Shown here: in pieces, positions 21,666 through 30,092 of the stretch | How positions within the stretch are numbered: position 1 is the stretch's first letter | How the letters are laid out: every line of letters begins with the position of its first letter | DNA from: Streptomyces sp. NBC_01260 | Lineage (GTDB): Bacteria; Actinomycetota; Actinomycetes; Streptomycetales; Streptomycetaceae | Length of the DNA: 64,000 nucleotides | Reading direction: 5' to 3' | Assembly (NCBI RefSeq): GCF_036226405.1 | Contig: NZ_CP108464.1 | Location: forward strand, 3,224,001-3,288,000 | Made by a program: the position numbers and the translations under genes | Notes under the pieces: generated by a model | Database searches by the model: none | Told to the model about the DNA's origin: nothing | Seen by the model: only the letters and a program-made list of their open reading frames with translations

Positions 21666-22136
21666 CTACCAGCGGTAGTGCGCGAAGGCCTTGTTCGACT
21701 CGGCCATCTTGTGGGTGTCCTCGCGCTTCTTGACAGCAGCGCCAAGACCGTTGGAGGCGTCGAGCAGCTCGTTCATGAGCCGCTCCGTCATCGTCTTCTC
21801 GCGACGGGCGCGGGAGTAACCGACGACCCAGCGCAGTGCGAGGGTGGCGGCGCGACCGGGCTTGACCTCGATCGGCACCTGGTAGGTGGCGCCACCGACA
21901 CGGCGGGACTTGACCTCGAGCGAGGGCTTGACGTTCTCAAGCGCGCGCTTCAGCGTGATGACCGGGTCAGCGCCGGTCTTCTCGCGGAGGCCTTCCATGG
22001 CGCCGTACACGATCCGCTCGGCGGTGGAACGCTTGCCGTTGAGCAGGATCTTGTTGATCAGCGAGGTGACAAGAGGAGAACCATAGACCGGGTCAATGAT
22101 GACCGGGCGCTTCGGGGCGGGGCCCTTACGAGGCAT
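21666..22136 (-). CDS. rpsG: 30S ribosomal protein S7
   Basis: S7 initiates assembly of the 30S head and contacts the E-site tRNA. The 156-aa product starts [20 protein letters not shown] and contains the signature [20 protein letters not shown] and [20 protein letters not shown]. It lies 2 bp downstream of rpsL and 38 bp upstream of fusA. Confidence 0.98.
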   Translation of the reverse strand: MPRKGPAPKRPVIIDPVYGSPLVTSLINKILLNGKRSTAERIVYGAMEGLREKTGADPVITLKRALENVKPSLEVKSRRVGGATYQVPIEVKPGRAATLALRWVVGYSRARREKTMTERLMNELLDASNGLGAAVKKREDTHKMAESNKAFAHYRW

Positions 22137-22138
22137 TC

Positions 22139-22510
22139 TTACTTCTCCTTCTTGGCGCCGTAGCGGCTGCGGGCCTGCTTGCGGTTCTTGACACCCTGAG
22201 TGTCAAGGGAGCCGCGGATGATCTTGTAACGAACACCCGGCAGGTCCTTCACACGGCCACCACGCACGAGCACGATGGAGTGCTCCTGCAGGTTGTGTCC
22301 CTCACCCGGGATGTAGGCCGTGACCTCGATACCGGAGGTCAGACGCACACGTGCGACCTTCCGGAGCGCGGAGTTCGGCTTCTTCGGGGTGGTCGTGAAC
22401 ACACGCGTGCAGACGCCGCGGCGCTGGGGAGAACCCTCGAGCGCGGGCGTCTTGTTCTTCTCGACCTTGTCCTGCCGGCCCTTCCGGACCAGCTGCTGAA
22501 TCGTAGGCAC
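22139..22510 (-). CDS. rpsL: 30S ribosomal protein S12
   Basis: S12 monitors codon-anticodon pairing in the decoding centre and is the classic streptomycin-resistance locus. The 123-aa product starts [20 protein letters not shown]. The resistance-determining positions look wild type ([15 protein letters not shown] and [14 protein letters not shown]). It is the first gene of the str operon. Confidence 0.99.
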   Translation of the reverse strand: MPTIQQLVRKGRQDKVEKNKTPALEGSPQRRGVCTRVFTTTPKKPNSALRKVARVRLTSGIEVTAYIPGEGHNLQEHSIVLVRGGRVKDLPGVRYKIIRGSLDTQGVKNRKQARSRYGAKKEK

Positions 22511-22557
22511 TACTTCTCCGGTTTCTGTGTGCCGTCGGTGAAACTAACCTGGAACAA

Positions 22558-22584
22558 CTCCGACCCACGCGGTCGGGTGTGTCG
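22558..22584 (-). promoter_or_regulatory. leader element shared with rpsJ (copy 2)
   Basis: This 27-bp element is identical at 26 positions to 9055-9081 and has the same CCGACC/GGTCGG hairpin. It lies 48 bp upstream of the rpsL start and about 120 bp downstream of the predicted promoter, so it is inside the leader RNA. Confidence 0.6.
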
Positions 22585-22704
22585 GATACTGCGGGTCACT
22601 GCCCTGAAGGCGGTTCATCCACAGATCACGGTGGCCAAAGACGAGCTCGCCGTGCGGTTGAGGACACGCACACGAGCCCAGGCACAACCCAGGCACAAGG
22701 TCTG

Positions 22705-22733
22705 AGCGTACCTACCTCACAGAGCTGGGTCAA
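22705..22733 (-). promoter_or_regulatory. predicted main promoter of the str operon
   Basis: On the minus strand, TTGACC (22733-22728) and TACGCT (22710-22705) are separated by exactly 17 bp. This is a good match to the HrdB-type consensus. It would give a leader of roughly 190 nt before rpsL, containing the shared hairpin element. Confidence 0.7.
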
Positions 22734-22962
22734 AACAAATGCCCTGAAGGTGACACCCCCTCCCGGGCTGACCCGAACGGGCGCCCCCACCCGGGACCCG
22801 GCCCGTGTCCCACGTCACAGGCGCTCGCCGTCGGGCGCGACGGGGTTCGCGTCTCTGGTCGGCCGGCGCGGCGGTGGGCGCAGCCGGGGAATCGTGGGCA
22901 CCCGGGAGCTGCGGCTTTTGGGGACGAGGGCAGGAGCGGACGGAACAGGGCCGTCCCTCCGC
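22734..22962. other. intergenic region upstream of the str promoter
   Basis: About 230 bp of GC-rich sequence between the predicted rpsL promoter and the next gene. I see no gene, repeat or terminator that I can support. Confidence 0.4.
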
Positions 22963-23526
22963 TCACCGCCGGCCGCCGGTCCGGTCCGCGCGGTCCGCTC
23001 TTCGGCGGCCTCGCCTTCCCGGGCCCGGTCCGCCGCGCCGCCCGCCTGCCTGCCTGCCTGCCTGCCGGTGGAACGGGATCACCGCCGCCTGCCCGGACGC
23101 CTCCCTCACCAGGCGCAAGGTACGGCCGCCCGCGGCCCTCGCCTCCCGGAGCGCGGGCTCGTACTGAGCGGCGGCATCGCGCCAGCCGCTGGAGTAGGCG
23201 CGCAGCTCACGCCGTTCCATCTCCTCCCGCAGCAGCACCAGGACCTCGTCGGGAGCGCGGGTCTCGAGATGGCGGCCGAGCGCGGCGAGGAGCCCGGACA
23301 GGGTGTCCGGCTCGTCGGCGGGGTCACCCACGGGCGGTGGGGCCGCGTCCGGGGTGCGGTGGCCGGGAGGGAAGCCCTCGGCGGGAGAGCCGGCGGGCGC
23401 TTCGGCTCCGGCGGAGGCTTCGGCTTCGGCGGAGGTTGCGGGTGCGGGTGCGTCCGCCGCCGGTTCCTCCGCGACGGGCTCTTCGACGGAAATCCGGGGT
23501 CGCTCTTCACGCCCGGCCACGCGCAC
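22963..23526 (-). CDS. hypothetical Streptomyces protein at the edge of the tail-like module
   Basis: The 187-aa product has an Ala/Glu/Pro-rich N-terminus (about residues 1-75), then a compact helical region: LSGLLAALGRHLETRAPDEV, LREEMERRELRAYSSGWRDA and RTLRLVREASGQAAVIPFHR. Proteins with a YxxGWRDA segment and a terminal AVIPF-type motif are frequent hypotheticals in Streptomyces accessory DNA, but I cannot name a function. A five-copy GCCT tetranucleotide repeat (23044-23066) lies near the C-terminus, followed by Arg/Gly-rich low-complexity sequence. The start is a GTG at 23526; another GTG two codons later is possible. Confidence 0.55.
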   Translation of the reverse strand: MRVAGREERPRISVEEPVAEEPAADAPAPATSAEAEASAGAEAPAGSPAEGFPPGHRTPDAAPPPVGDPADEPDTLSGLLAALGRHLETRAPDEVLVLLREEMERRELRAYSSGWRDAAAQYEPALREARAAGGRTLRLVREASGQAAVIPFHRQAGRQAGGRRGGPGPGRRGRRRADRADRTGGRR

Positions 23527-23571
23527 CCCCCGTTCTCCGGCCCGAACCGCACACCGCCACAGTCCACCGAA

Positions 23572-24152
23572 CTGAGCCGCTCCACCGCCAAGGCGCTCCG
23601 CTCCCTCGACGACAACGACGTCGACGGCCTGCTGAAACTCCTGATGGGCGAGAAGCAGTTCGCGCGCTTCGAGCGGTACGAGATCACCATGCAGGACATC
23701 GCCGCGATCCTGGAGGCGTACGGCAAGGAGACCGGGCTCGGCCTGGGGGAAGGCTGAGCCTCGACGCGTTCGCGGAAGAACACGCCGAGGCTCTCGAGGC
23801 CGACCTGCTGAGGCACTTCGGCGTGGACCTGCTCGACTGGCACCGCGGCCGGCTGACCAGCCGTCGGCTCGCGGTGCTGGTCAAGCACATGCCACGCGAC
23901 AGCGCCGTCGCCCAGGAAATTCACGGGGAAAGCGCCGACTGGACGGTGACCGACTACCTTCTGGCCGCTGCCGTGGACCATCTCGCCGCCGCGAACTGGA
24001 TGTTCGCCTCCGTCAACACGGACGAGGACGCCGACGCGCCCGAGCCGCCGGTGCCGGTACCGAGGCCGGGCGACGCGGCCTCCCTTGAGGGCTCCACGGA
24101 CGAACAGGCAACGCCGCCCGGCCCGGATGACCTCATGCGCTTCTTCACCTGA
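23572..24152 (+). pseudogene. truncated phage tail-assembly chaperone with candidate -1 frameshift
   Basis: Two overlapping frames resemble the G/GT tail-assembly chaperone pair that precedes the tape measure gene in siphophages. Frame one covers about 62 codons (AKALRSLDDNDVDGLLKLLM ... EAYGKETGLGLGEG, stop 23755-23757). The -1 frame continues as RLSLDAFAEEHAEALEADLL and then RHFGVDLLDWHRGRLTSRRL to 24152. The run GGGGGAA at 23745-23751, just before the first stop, allows a -1 slip. The usual N-terminal half is missing, and only a CTG at 23572 is available as an in-frame start. This suggests a deletion boundary here. Confidence 0.6.
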
Positions 24153-24371
24153 CCGTGCCCGGGGAGCCGGGTTCCGGGGTGCACGGCAACCACCGGTCCC
24201 GGGAAGAGTATGGAAACCAGCTGGACCGAGGGTGCAGAAGAACATACCGACAAGCATGAAAAAGAATCCCGTAGGCCCATGGAATCAACCCTCACCGCGT
24301 CCCGAAGGTTTCCTTCCCCAGCACGTGACACCATTTTAATGAAGACCCGCGGGACAGTCCGTTGAACATCT

Positions 24372-25022
24372 TCAAGCGCCCCGTGGCGCATGCCAACGCG
24401 AGAATGCCTTGCTGATCTTCCGTACACTCCAGCTCGTGTTGAAGTGGAAGGAGACGTGGGGAAGGAATTGCCCTTTGTGGACCTTCTCTTCGCGCCACAA
24501 CGAGTCAATGACCGACTCGTCCCCGAAGAATTGCCAGAAGACGTTCTCGACCCGGGACGCGTGAAGGACCTCAAGGATCTCCCTGGCCTGGCTTCTGCCG
24601 TCCAGCCAGAAGATCACCAGAGTGGGCGCACCGCCTGCGGCTTCCACCCGCTTCACGATGAGCTCCGCGGCCGGCAGCGGCTTGGATCTGATCAATGACT
24701 CGTGGGTCAGGTCGAAGAACTCTTCCACGCGACTGCGCGGAACAGCGTCGGTGAGCAGACGTCGTCGCATGTTCGGCCTGGTTGCCCATTCCTGAACCCA
24801 ACTCGCACGGGACTGCTGCTGCAATTCCGTGCGGGCGACGGCCGGACCGTCGTGGCCGCTTCCGTAGAGGAGGATCTCGATTCCCGCACCGGGAGTGAAT
24901 CTGTCGGCAACCGCGAGGGAACGCTCTGCATACCACGCGATCGAACGCTTTCTCCGGGGAATGAAATATCGCTCCTGCGATATTGGCGCAACGAGAACGA
25001 CACGAACAGTTTCAGTGCTCAT
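24372..25022 (-). CDS. vWA/TerF-like protein
   Basis: The 216-aa product resembles von Willebrand A proteins of the TerF type. MSTETVRVVLVAPISQER is the N-terminus, followed by a basic segment, PTLVIFWLDGRSQAREILEV and VENVFWQFFGDESVIDSLWR, which match the core strand and FWQF segment of that group. GC content is clearly lower than in neighbouring genes. It lies opposite to the tail-like genes, 39 bp divergent from the next one. TerF-type vWA proteins occur in stress and conflict gene clusters; the role here is unknown. Confidence 0.6.
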   Translation of the reverse strand: MSTETVRVVLVAPISQERYFIPRRKRSIAWYAERSLAVADRFTPGAGIEILLYGSGHDGPAVARTELQQQSRASWVQEWATRPNMRRRLLTDAVPRSRVEEFFDLTHESLIRSKPLPAAELIVKRVEAAGGAPTLVIFWLDGRSQAREILEVLHASRVENVFWQFFGDESVIDSLWREEKVHKGQFLPHVSFHFNTSWSVRKISKAFSRWHAPRGA

Positions 25023-25061
25023 GCGGGGATCCTAGCACCCCAAGATAATTGCGAGGAGATC

Positions 25062-25685
25062 ATGACCAGAGATATAGCCGAGCTGGACAGGGACCTTGGC
25101 CAGGCAGAGACAGATATCGGTTCCGCCCGTGCCGATATCACGAAACTCAAGAGCTCCTATCGATCACTCCGCACCACACAGAGCGGCCTCTCGAACACCT
25201 TCGCGGGGGTCAGCAACACCATCGCCGCAGTGACTGGCGGCTTGACCGGAATCGCCGCCGGCCTCACAGCCCTCACGATCGGTGTATCAGCCTTCAAGAT
25301 CGACGAAAAGGGATTGACCATTCTCGGGGCCACCCGGGAGTGGAAGCTTTCTCAGGGGCTTATCACAAGGATTCAGAAGAAGATCGAATCCGAGCATCAA
25401 AAGGCGGCAAGGAAGACGAAGGAGGAGAACGAGAAGCTCCTGGAGGACCACAAGGACTACATAGAGAAGATCAAGGACATCGACCAGGACGTCCAGAAGA
25501 TAAAGGACGCGATCAGGCGGGCCGGAAGCGCCGCCCAGCAGGAGCAGGAGCGGCTGCGTGCCGACCCTTTGAACAGAACGAACCAAGGAATCGATCATCG
25601 GAGCCGCCCCCTGGTTCGTGGTGTCGCCAGCGACGTCAGGGTCCTGCGCAGCGCCGTCACCGAACTCACGGCGGCGTTCGCCTGA
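25062..25685 (+). CDS. coiled-coil protein with a central hydrophobic hairpin
   Basis: The 207-aa product has N-terminal heptad-like sequence (IAELDRDLGQAETDIGSARA), a hydrophobic glycine-rich segment (about residues 50-75, FAGVSNTIAAVTGGLTGIAA) and a long charged coiled coil (about 105-165). The start is the ATG at 25062 with a GAGGAG ribosome binding site. It precedes two tape-measure-like genes. It could be a small tape-measure relative or a membrane-associated partner of the divergent vWA gene. I do not recognise a named family. Confidence 0.6.
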   Translation: MTRDIAELDRDLGQAETDIGSARADITKLKSSYRSLRTTQSGLSNTFAGVSNTIAAVTGGLTGIAAGLTALTIGVSAFKIDEKGLTILGATREWKLSQGLITRIQKKIESEHQKAARKTKEENEKLLEDHKDYIEKIKDIDQDVQKIKDAIRRAGSAAQQEQERLRADPLNRTNQGIDHRSRPLVRGVASDVRVLRSAVTELTAAFA

Positions 25686-25733
25686 TGAACGGCTGCCTGG
25701 ACCCGAATCACCGCGGATCAAGGGAGATTCCGA

Positions 25734-26933
25734 ATGAGTCTGACGCAAGCCGTCGGTAAGTCCTCCACCGCCCTCGCGCGGCTCCGCTCACAAGCGGACA
25801 GCGCCGGCAAATCGGTGAAGTCCCTGGCCGCCGGAGCCCGGACCGGTGACACCGGCCTCAAAAAAATCAAGAGCTCCGCCCAGGGCTCCGCCCGCGAGCT
25901 CACCAAGATCCAGCAGTCCGCCGACAAGGCCGAGCGCTCGATGTCCAAGGCCGGAAAGACCGGTCAGAAGAGCGGCACCCAGGTCGGAAAGTTCAAGTCC
26001 GGGGCCGACAAGGCCTCCAAGGGCATGAAGGGGCTCAACAAGTCGATGAAGGGCAACCTCGTCGGCCAGTTGCTCTCCCTGCTCGCCCCGCTGGTCGAGA
26101 AGGTGGTCGAGATGGCCGCCCGGTCGAAGACCATGCAGAAGGTCCTCAAGGTCGCCTTCGACGCGATCAAGAAGGTCATCAGCTCGGTCATGAAGGCCGT
26201 CGGACCGATCATGAAGAAGGCCGGCGCGCTGATCAAGCAGGTCTGGGACGGCATCAAGAAGGCGATCACCGTCGTCATCAAGGCCGTCGCCAAGGTCGTC
26301 ACGACCTACTTCAACGCCTGGAAGAAGATCATCACGACGGTCATGAACGCCGTCAAGCAGGTGATCTCCAGTGTCTGGAACGGCATCAAGAAGGTCATCT
26401 CGCCGGTCATCAACTGGATCCGCGACGTCATCCCCAAGGCCTTCAGCAGGGTCAAGGAGAAGCTGTCGAGCATCTGGGGCGGGCTGAAGGGCATCGCGAG
26501 CCGGGCCTTCGACGCGATCAAGGGCGCCGTGAAGGCGCCCGTCAACTCCGTCATCCGGCTCATCAACTCCGCGATCGACAAGCTCAACCGCATCAAGGTC
26601 TCGATCCCGGGCTGGGTCCCCGGTGTCGGCGGCAAGACCTTCGGCATCAGCCTGCCGAAGATCCCCCAGCTGGCGGCCGGCGGCATCGTGGCCCCGCGCA
26701 ACGGCGGTGTGCACGCCATCGTCGCCGAGGCCGGTGAGGCCGAGGCCGTACTGCCGCTGTCCAAGCTGGACCGGCTGCTGCGGCACACCGCCCGCCGGGC
26801 CAGGGCCGACTCGGTCAACGCCACGGCCGGAGCGGTCTCCGGATTCCGGATCGAGAACTACTACGAGGCGTCCACGGCCGACCTCCAGGAGACGGCCGCC
26901 GCCCTGCTGTTCCTGTCCAAGGCGCGCGGATGA
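25734..26933 (+). CDS. phage tail tape-measure-like protein 1
   Basis: The 399-aa product has an N-terminal Lys/Ser-rich helical part and a central run of amphipathic helices (VISSVMKAVGPIMKKAGALI, ITTVMNAVKQVISSVWNGIK). Its C-terminus has the hallmark of tape measure proteins (LPKIPQLAAGGIVAPRNGGV and AEAGEAEAVLPLSKLDRLL). Tape measures set tail length during assembly; 399 aa is short for that family. The start ATG follows a GGGAGAT ribosome binding site, and the gene overlaps the next by 4 bp. Confidence 0.75.
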   Translation: MSLTQAVGKSSTALARLRSQADSAGKSVKSLAAGARTGDTGLKKIKSSAQGSARELTKIQQSADKAERSMSKAGKTGQKSGTQVGKFKSGADKASKGMKGLNKSMKGNLVGQLLSLLAPLVEKVVEMAARSKTMQKVLKVAFDAIKKVISSVMKAVGPIMKKAGALIKQVWDGIKKAITVVIKAVAKVVTTYFNAWKKIITTVMNAVKQVISSVWNGIKKVISPVINWIRDVIPKAFSRVKEKLSSIWGGLKGIASRAFDAIKGAVKAPVNSVIRLINSAIDKLNRIKVSIPGWVPGVGGKTFGISLPKIPQLAAGGIVAPRNGGVHAIVAEAGEAEAVLPLSKLDRLLRHTARRARADSVNATAGAVSGFRIENYYEASTADLQETAAALLFLSKARG

Positions 26934-28207
26934 GTGCCGCGGTGATCGGCGCCGACCCGTTCGCGGGAGTAGCGGGAGCGCTGGGTTCCTTCAGCGGCCG
27001 CGTCACGGGCGCTGCCCAGTCCATACGGGCCGCCGCACAGGGCATCGGCCGGGCCGGGACCGCCGCCGACCGGATCAAGGGCTCCGCCGACGCTGCCGGA
27101 ACGCAGCTCCGGCAGCTGAGGACCAAGGCGGACACGGCCGGGAAGTCCCTCACCAAAGCGGGCCGCACCGCCGGCCGTACGGCGGCCCAGCTCCGTACCG
27201 GCAGCGCCAAGGCCCGCACCACCCTCGCACCCCTCAACTCCATCGCCACCGAGGCCGGCCTGTTCAGCGGGGTCGTCGGCGTCCTCGGCAAGGGCTCCGG
27301 CACGGTGTCCACGCTCATGGGCCTCTTCGGCGGCGCGGTCACCGTCGCCTCCGGCGCGATGACCTCCGTCAACGTCGCCATGCGCGCCAACCCGCTCGGC
27401 TTCGTCCTCGGCCTGGTGAGCCCCCTGGCCGGGTACCTCATCGAGTACGCGCTCAACTCGCAGACCGGCCAGAAGATCATGAAGCAGGTCCTCGACCAGG
27501 TCCTCCAGGTCTTCCTGAGCATCGGGAAGTTCCTCGGCCCCGTCCTCAAGGCGTACGCCACCGTCATCTCGGCCTACTTCGAGGCCGCCTTCACGGTCGT
27601 CACCACGGTCCTGGCCGTCGTCGGCGCACTCCTCTCCAAGGATTTCGGCGGCACCCGCTCCGCCGTCACCTCGGCCACCAACGCGGTGTCCGGCATCATC
27701 CGCCGCGCGTGGAGCGGGTTCCGCCCGGTCGTCCAGCCCGTCCTGGACTGGATCACGAAGAAGATCCCCGACATGTTCACCCGGGTGAAGACCGCCATGT
27801 CCAGGACCCTGAACGGCATGGGCGGCTTCATCAGCACCGGCATGCAGGGCGTCATGGCCGCCGTCACCGGCCCGGTCAAAGCGCTGATCTCCTTCGCCAA
27901 CCGGGTCATCGACGGCCTCAACAAGCTCAGCTTCAACTTCTTCGGCAAGAAGTTCGGGGTCGACCTCCCCAAGATCCCCCAGCTCGCCGAAGGCGGCGTC
28001 GTCCAGCCCGCGAGGGCGCCCGGCGGCTCCCCCGTCCTGCCGTTGTCCGCGCTCAGCCGGCTGCGCCCCGCTGACGCCGCGCCGCACCCCACGGGCTCCA
28101 CCGGCACCACGGACCGCTCACGGCTGCGCGCGTACCACGCGACCGAGGGCAACGGCCCCCTCGCCGTCGCCACCGACCTGCTGTTCCTGCGCGGGTCGGC
28201 GGCATGA
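26930..28207 (+). CDS. phage tail tape-measure-like protein 2
   Basis: The 425-aa product is a second tape-measure-like protein. It has N-terminal Ala/Lys/Arg-rich helices, hydrophobic stretches (ANPLGFVLGLVSPLAGYLIE and FLSIGKFLGPVLKAYATVIS) and a C-terminus parallel to the preceding gene's (FGVDLPKIPQLAEGGVVQPA, then PVLPLSALSRLRPAD). It overlaps the upstream gene by ATGA. The matching ends suggest duplication or a bipartite tape measure. Confidence 0.72.
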   Translation: MSAAVIGADPFAGVAGALGSFSGRVTGAAQSIRAAAQGIGRAGTAADRIKGSADAAGTQLRQLRTKADTAGKSLTKAGRTAGRTAAQLRTGSAKARTTLAPLNSIATEAGLFSGVVGVLGKGSGTVSTLMGLFGGAVTVASGAMTSVNVAMRANPLGFVLGLVSPLAGYLIEYALNSQTGQKIMKQVLDQVLQVFLSIGKFLGPVLKAYATVISAYFEAAFTVVTTVLAVVGALLSKDFGGTRSAVTSATNAVSGIIRRAWSGFRPVVQPVLDWITKKIPDMFTRVKTAMSRTLNGMGGFISTGMQGVMAAVTGPVKALISFANRVIDGLNKLSFNFFGKKFGVDLPKIPQLAEGGVVQPARAPGGSPVLPLSALSRLRPADAAPHPTGSTGTTDRSRLRAYHATEGNGPLAVATDLLFLRGSAA

Positions 28208-28249
28208 GCATCCACCCGCCCCACGACTGAAGCGAGGTGACGGCCCCTC

Positions 28250-29194
28250 ATGGCCGAGACCACAACCACATATGCCCAGGAGACCGAACCCGGCTCACTG
28301 ATCACCCGCGACGGGCAGATCCAGTGGGCCGGACTGCTGATGGGACCCGGTACGCCGTACGAGATCGACCGCACGGGCCTCACCGGCTGGGACGACCTGC
28401 CGGTGCTCGACACCGGCGACATCTCCCGCCCCGACCAGCACGGCGCCTGGCCCGGCGCCCGCTGGGCGCAGCCCCGTCTCGTCGGCGCGTCCGTCTGGCT
28501 ACTGCCGCGCACGGCCGGTCAGGCCCTCGGCGTCGTCTCCGCCTTCCGCGCCGCAACCGGCGCGGACGACGGCGAGCAGTGGCTCGCCGTGCGGCTGCAT
28601 GGCGAGACGCTGGCCGTCCGGGCCCGGGTCAGCCGCCGTGTCGTACCGCAGGACCGGTCCTACGTGGTGCACGGCGCGGCCAGGACCAGTCTCCAGTGGA
28701 CCGCCACCGACCCGCGCCGGTTCGGGGCCGTGCTCCGCGAGACCCGGGCCACGCTGCCCCTCACGGAACCGGGCCTGGACTGGCCGGCCGAACCCGGCAT
28801 CGTCGGCATGGGCCTCGCGTGGCCTCTGGAGTGGGGGACGGCCGGAGCCGCCGGCACCTGCACCGCCGTGAACGGCGGCGGCGCGGCGGCCCAGCCGATG
28901 ATCGAGTTCCGCGGCCCGCTCCGGCGCCCGACGCTGACCCGGCTCGGCGACGGCCGGCGGCTCCGGTACGACATCGTGCTGGGCCCCCAGGACGTCCTGA
29001 CGGTGGACACCGAATCCGGCACGGTGCTGCTCAACGCCACCGCGTCCCGGCTCTACACCGCGTCCCCCGTGTCCGTACCCGAGCAGCTGTTCCACCTGCC
29101 GCCGGGCGCCACGGAGCTCTCCTTCCGCTCCGACGACACCACGCCCGACCCCCGGGCCTCCGTCACCCTGCGCTGGCGCGACGCCCACTGGTGA
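28250..29194 (+). CDS. phage tail protein, distal-tail (Dit)-like
   Basis: The 314-aa product begins MAETTTTYAQETEPGSLITR and contains IQWAGLLMGPGTPYEIDRTG, RVSRRVVPQDRSYVVHGAAR and FRGPLRRPTLTRLGDGRRLR. This layout is typical of actinophage tail proteins encoded directly after the tape measure, which form the distal tail ring. The family assignment rests mainly on position and overall pattern. It lies 42 bp after the second tape-measure-like gene, with a GAGGTGA ribosome binding site. Confidence 0.65.
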   Translation: MAETTTTYAQETEPGSLITRDGQIQWAGLLMGPGTPYEIDRTGLTGWDDLPVLDTGDISRPDQHGAWPGARWAQPRLVGASVWLLPRTAGQALGVVSAFRAATGADDGEQWLAVRLHGETLAVRARVSRRVVPQDRSYVVHGAARTSLQWTATDPRRFGAVLRETRATLPLTEPGLDWPAEPGIVGMGLAWPLEWGTAGAAGTCTAVNGGGAAAQPMIEFRGPLRRPTLTRLGDGRRLRYDIVLGPQDVLTVDTESGTVLLNATASRLYTASPVSVPEQLFHLPPGATELSFRSDDTTPDPRASVTLRWRDAHW

Positions 29195-29243
29195 TCCCCG
29201 CACGGCCCACGACCGACACCCCATCACTTCCCAGGAGGACAAC

Positions 29244-30092
29244 ATGCCCGTACGCAGCGCGTGGCTGATCAACCGCACCGAGACCGAGACCGGCCAGTCC
29301 CGGGCCGACACCCGCCTCGCCCCGGTCGGCACCATGACCCCGAACGGAGCACTGACCACCGCCGGCGGCGTGCTCCCCGGCTCCACCGGCGGCGAGTACC
29401 TGATGTCCGGTCTCTACGTCTTCGGCGAGAGCGCCGGGATGAACGCCACCGTCGCCCCGGGCCGTGCGGTGATCCAGGGCCAGGGACCGGCCGGCGCCTA
29501 CCCGGTCGTCCTCACCGACTACACCGAGGTGACCTTCGGCGACGGGGACGCCTCCAACCCGCGCATCGACCTGGTGGTCCTGCGCGTGTACGACACCCAG
29601 TTCGACGGCACCGGCCGCACGGAAGCCGTGCTGGAGGTCGTCGTGGGCAAGGCCGAGGCCACCCCGGAGCCGCCGCTGCTCCCGGACGCCTCGCTTCCGC
29701 TCGCCCGTGTCCTGGTGCCCGCGGGCGCCTCGGTGGGCACCGGCGGCATCGCCTGGGCCGACGCCGTGTACGACATGCGGGTCTCGACCGTGGCCGTCGG
29801 CGGCATCCTCGCCGACTCCTGGAACCGCGACACACCCGGCGGATACCCGGGCCAGTACCGCGACACCTCCAGCACCCTGCAGCGCTGGGACGGCACGCGC
29901 TGGACGAGCTACCCCCGCCAGGCCGGCGGCATCGCCCCGCAGGGCGCCCTCGCCGCGGGCGAGTACACCGGCCAGTACCGCGACGAGGCCGGGCGGCTCC
30001 AGCGCTGGGACGGCACCGTGTGGCGGCCCGCCGTCCCGTCCTCCGCCTGGGCGTACAACAACGACGGCGGCTACTGCGCCACCACCGCCTGA
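29244..30092 (+). CDS. minor tail / receptor-binding-like protein, ends at an in-frame TGA
   Basis: The 282-aa product begins MPVRSAWLINRTETETGQSR and has a beta-rich body. Two degenerate repeats lie near its end (GQYRDTSSTLQRWDGTRW and GQYRDEAGRLQRWDGTVW). The frame closes with TGA at 30090-30092, yet the same frame continues with sensible coding for 116 more residues. A TGG-to-TGA change is the simplest explanation. The gene belongs to the tail-like module; its precise role is unknown. Confidence 0.65.
   Translation: MPVRSAWLINRTETETGQSRADTRLAPVGTMTPNGALTTAGGVLPGSTGGEYLMSGLYVFGESAGMNATVAPGRAVIQGQGPAGAYPVVLTDYTEVTFGDGDASNPRIDLVVLRVYDTQFDGTGRTEAVLEVVVGKAEATPEPPLLPDASLPLARVLVPAGASVGTGGIAWADAVYDMRVSTVAVGGILADSWNRDTPGGYPGQYRDTSSTLQRWDGTRWTSYPRQAGGIAPQGALAAGEYTGQYRDEAGRLQRWDGTVWRPAVPSSAWAYNNDGGYCATTA

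Noticed and set aside
22579..23571. Upstream extension of the first chaperone frame
   Set aside because: The extension translates the reverse of the Ala/Glu/Pro-rich minus-strand gene into Gly/Phe/Arg-rich sequence; only the part after about 23572 resembles a tail chaperone.
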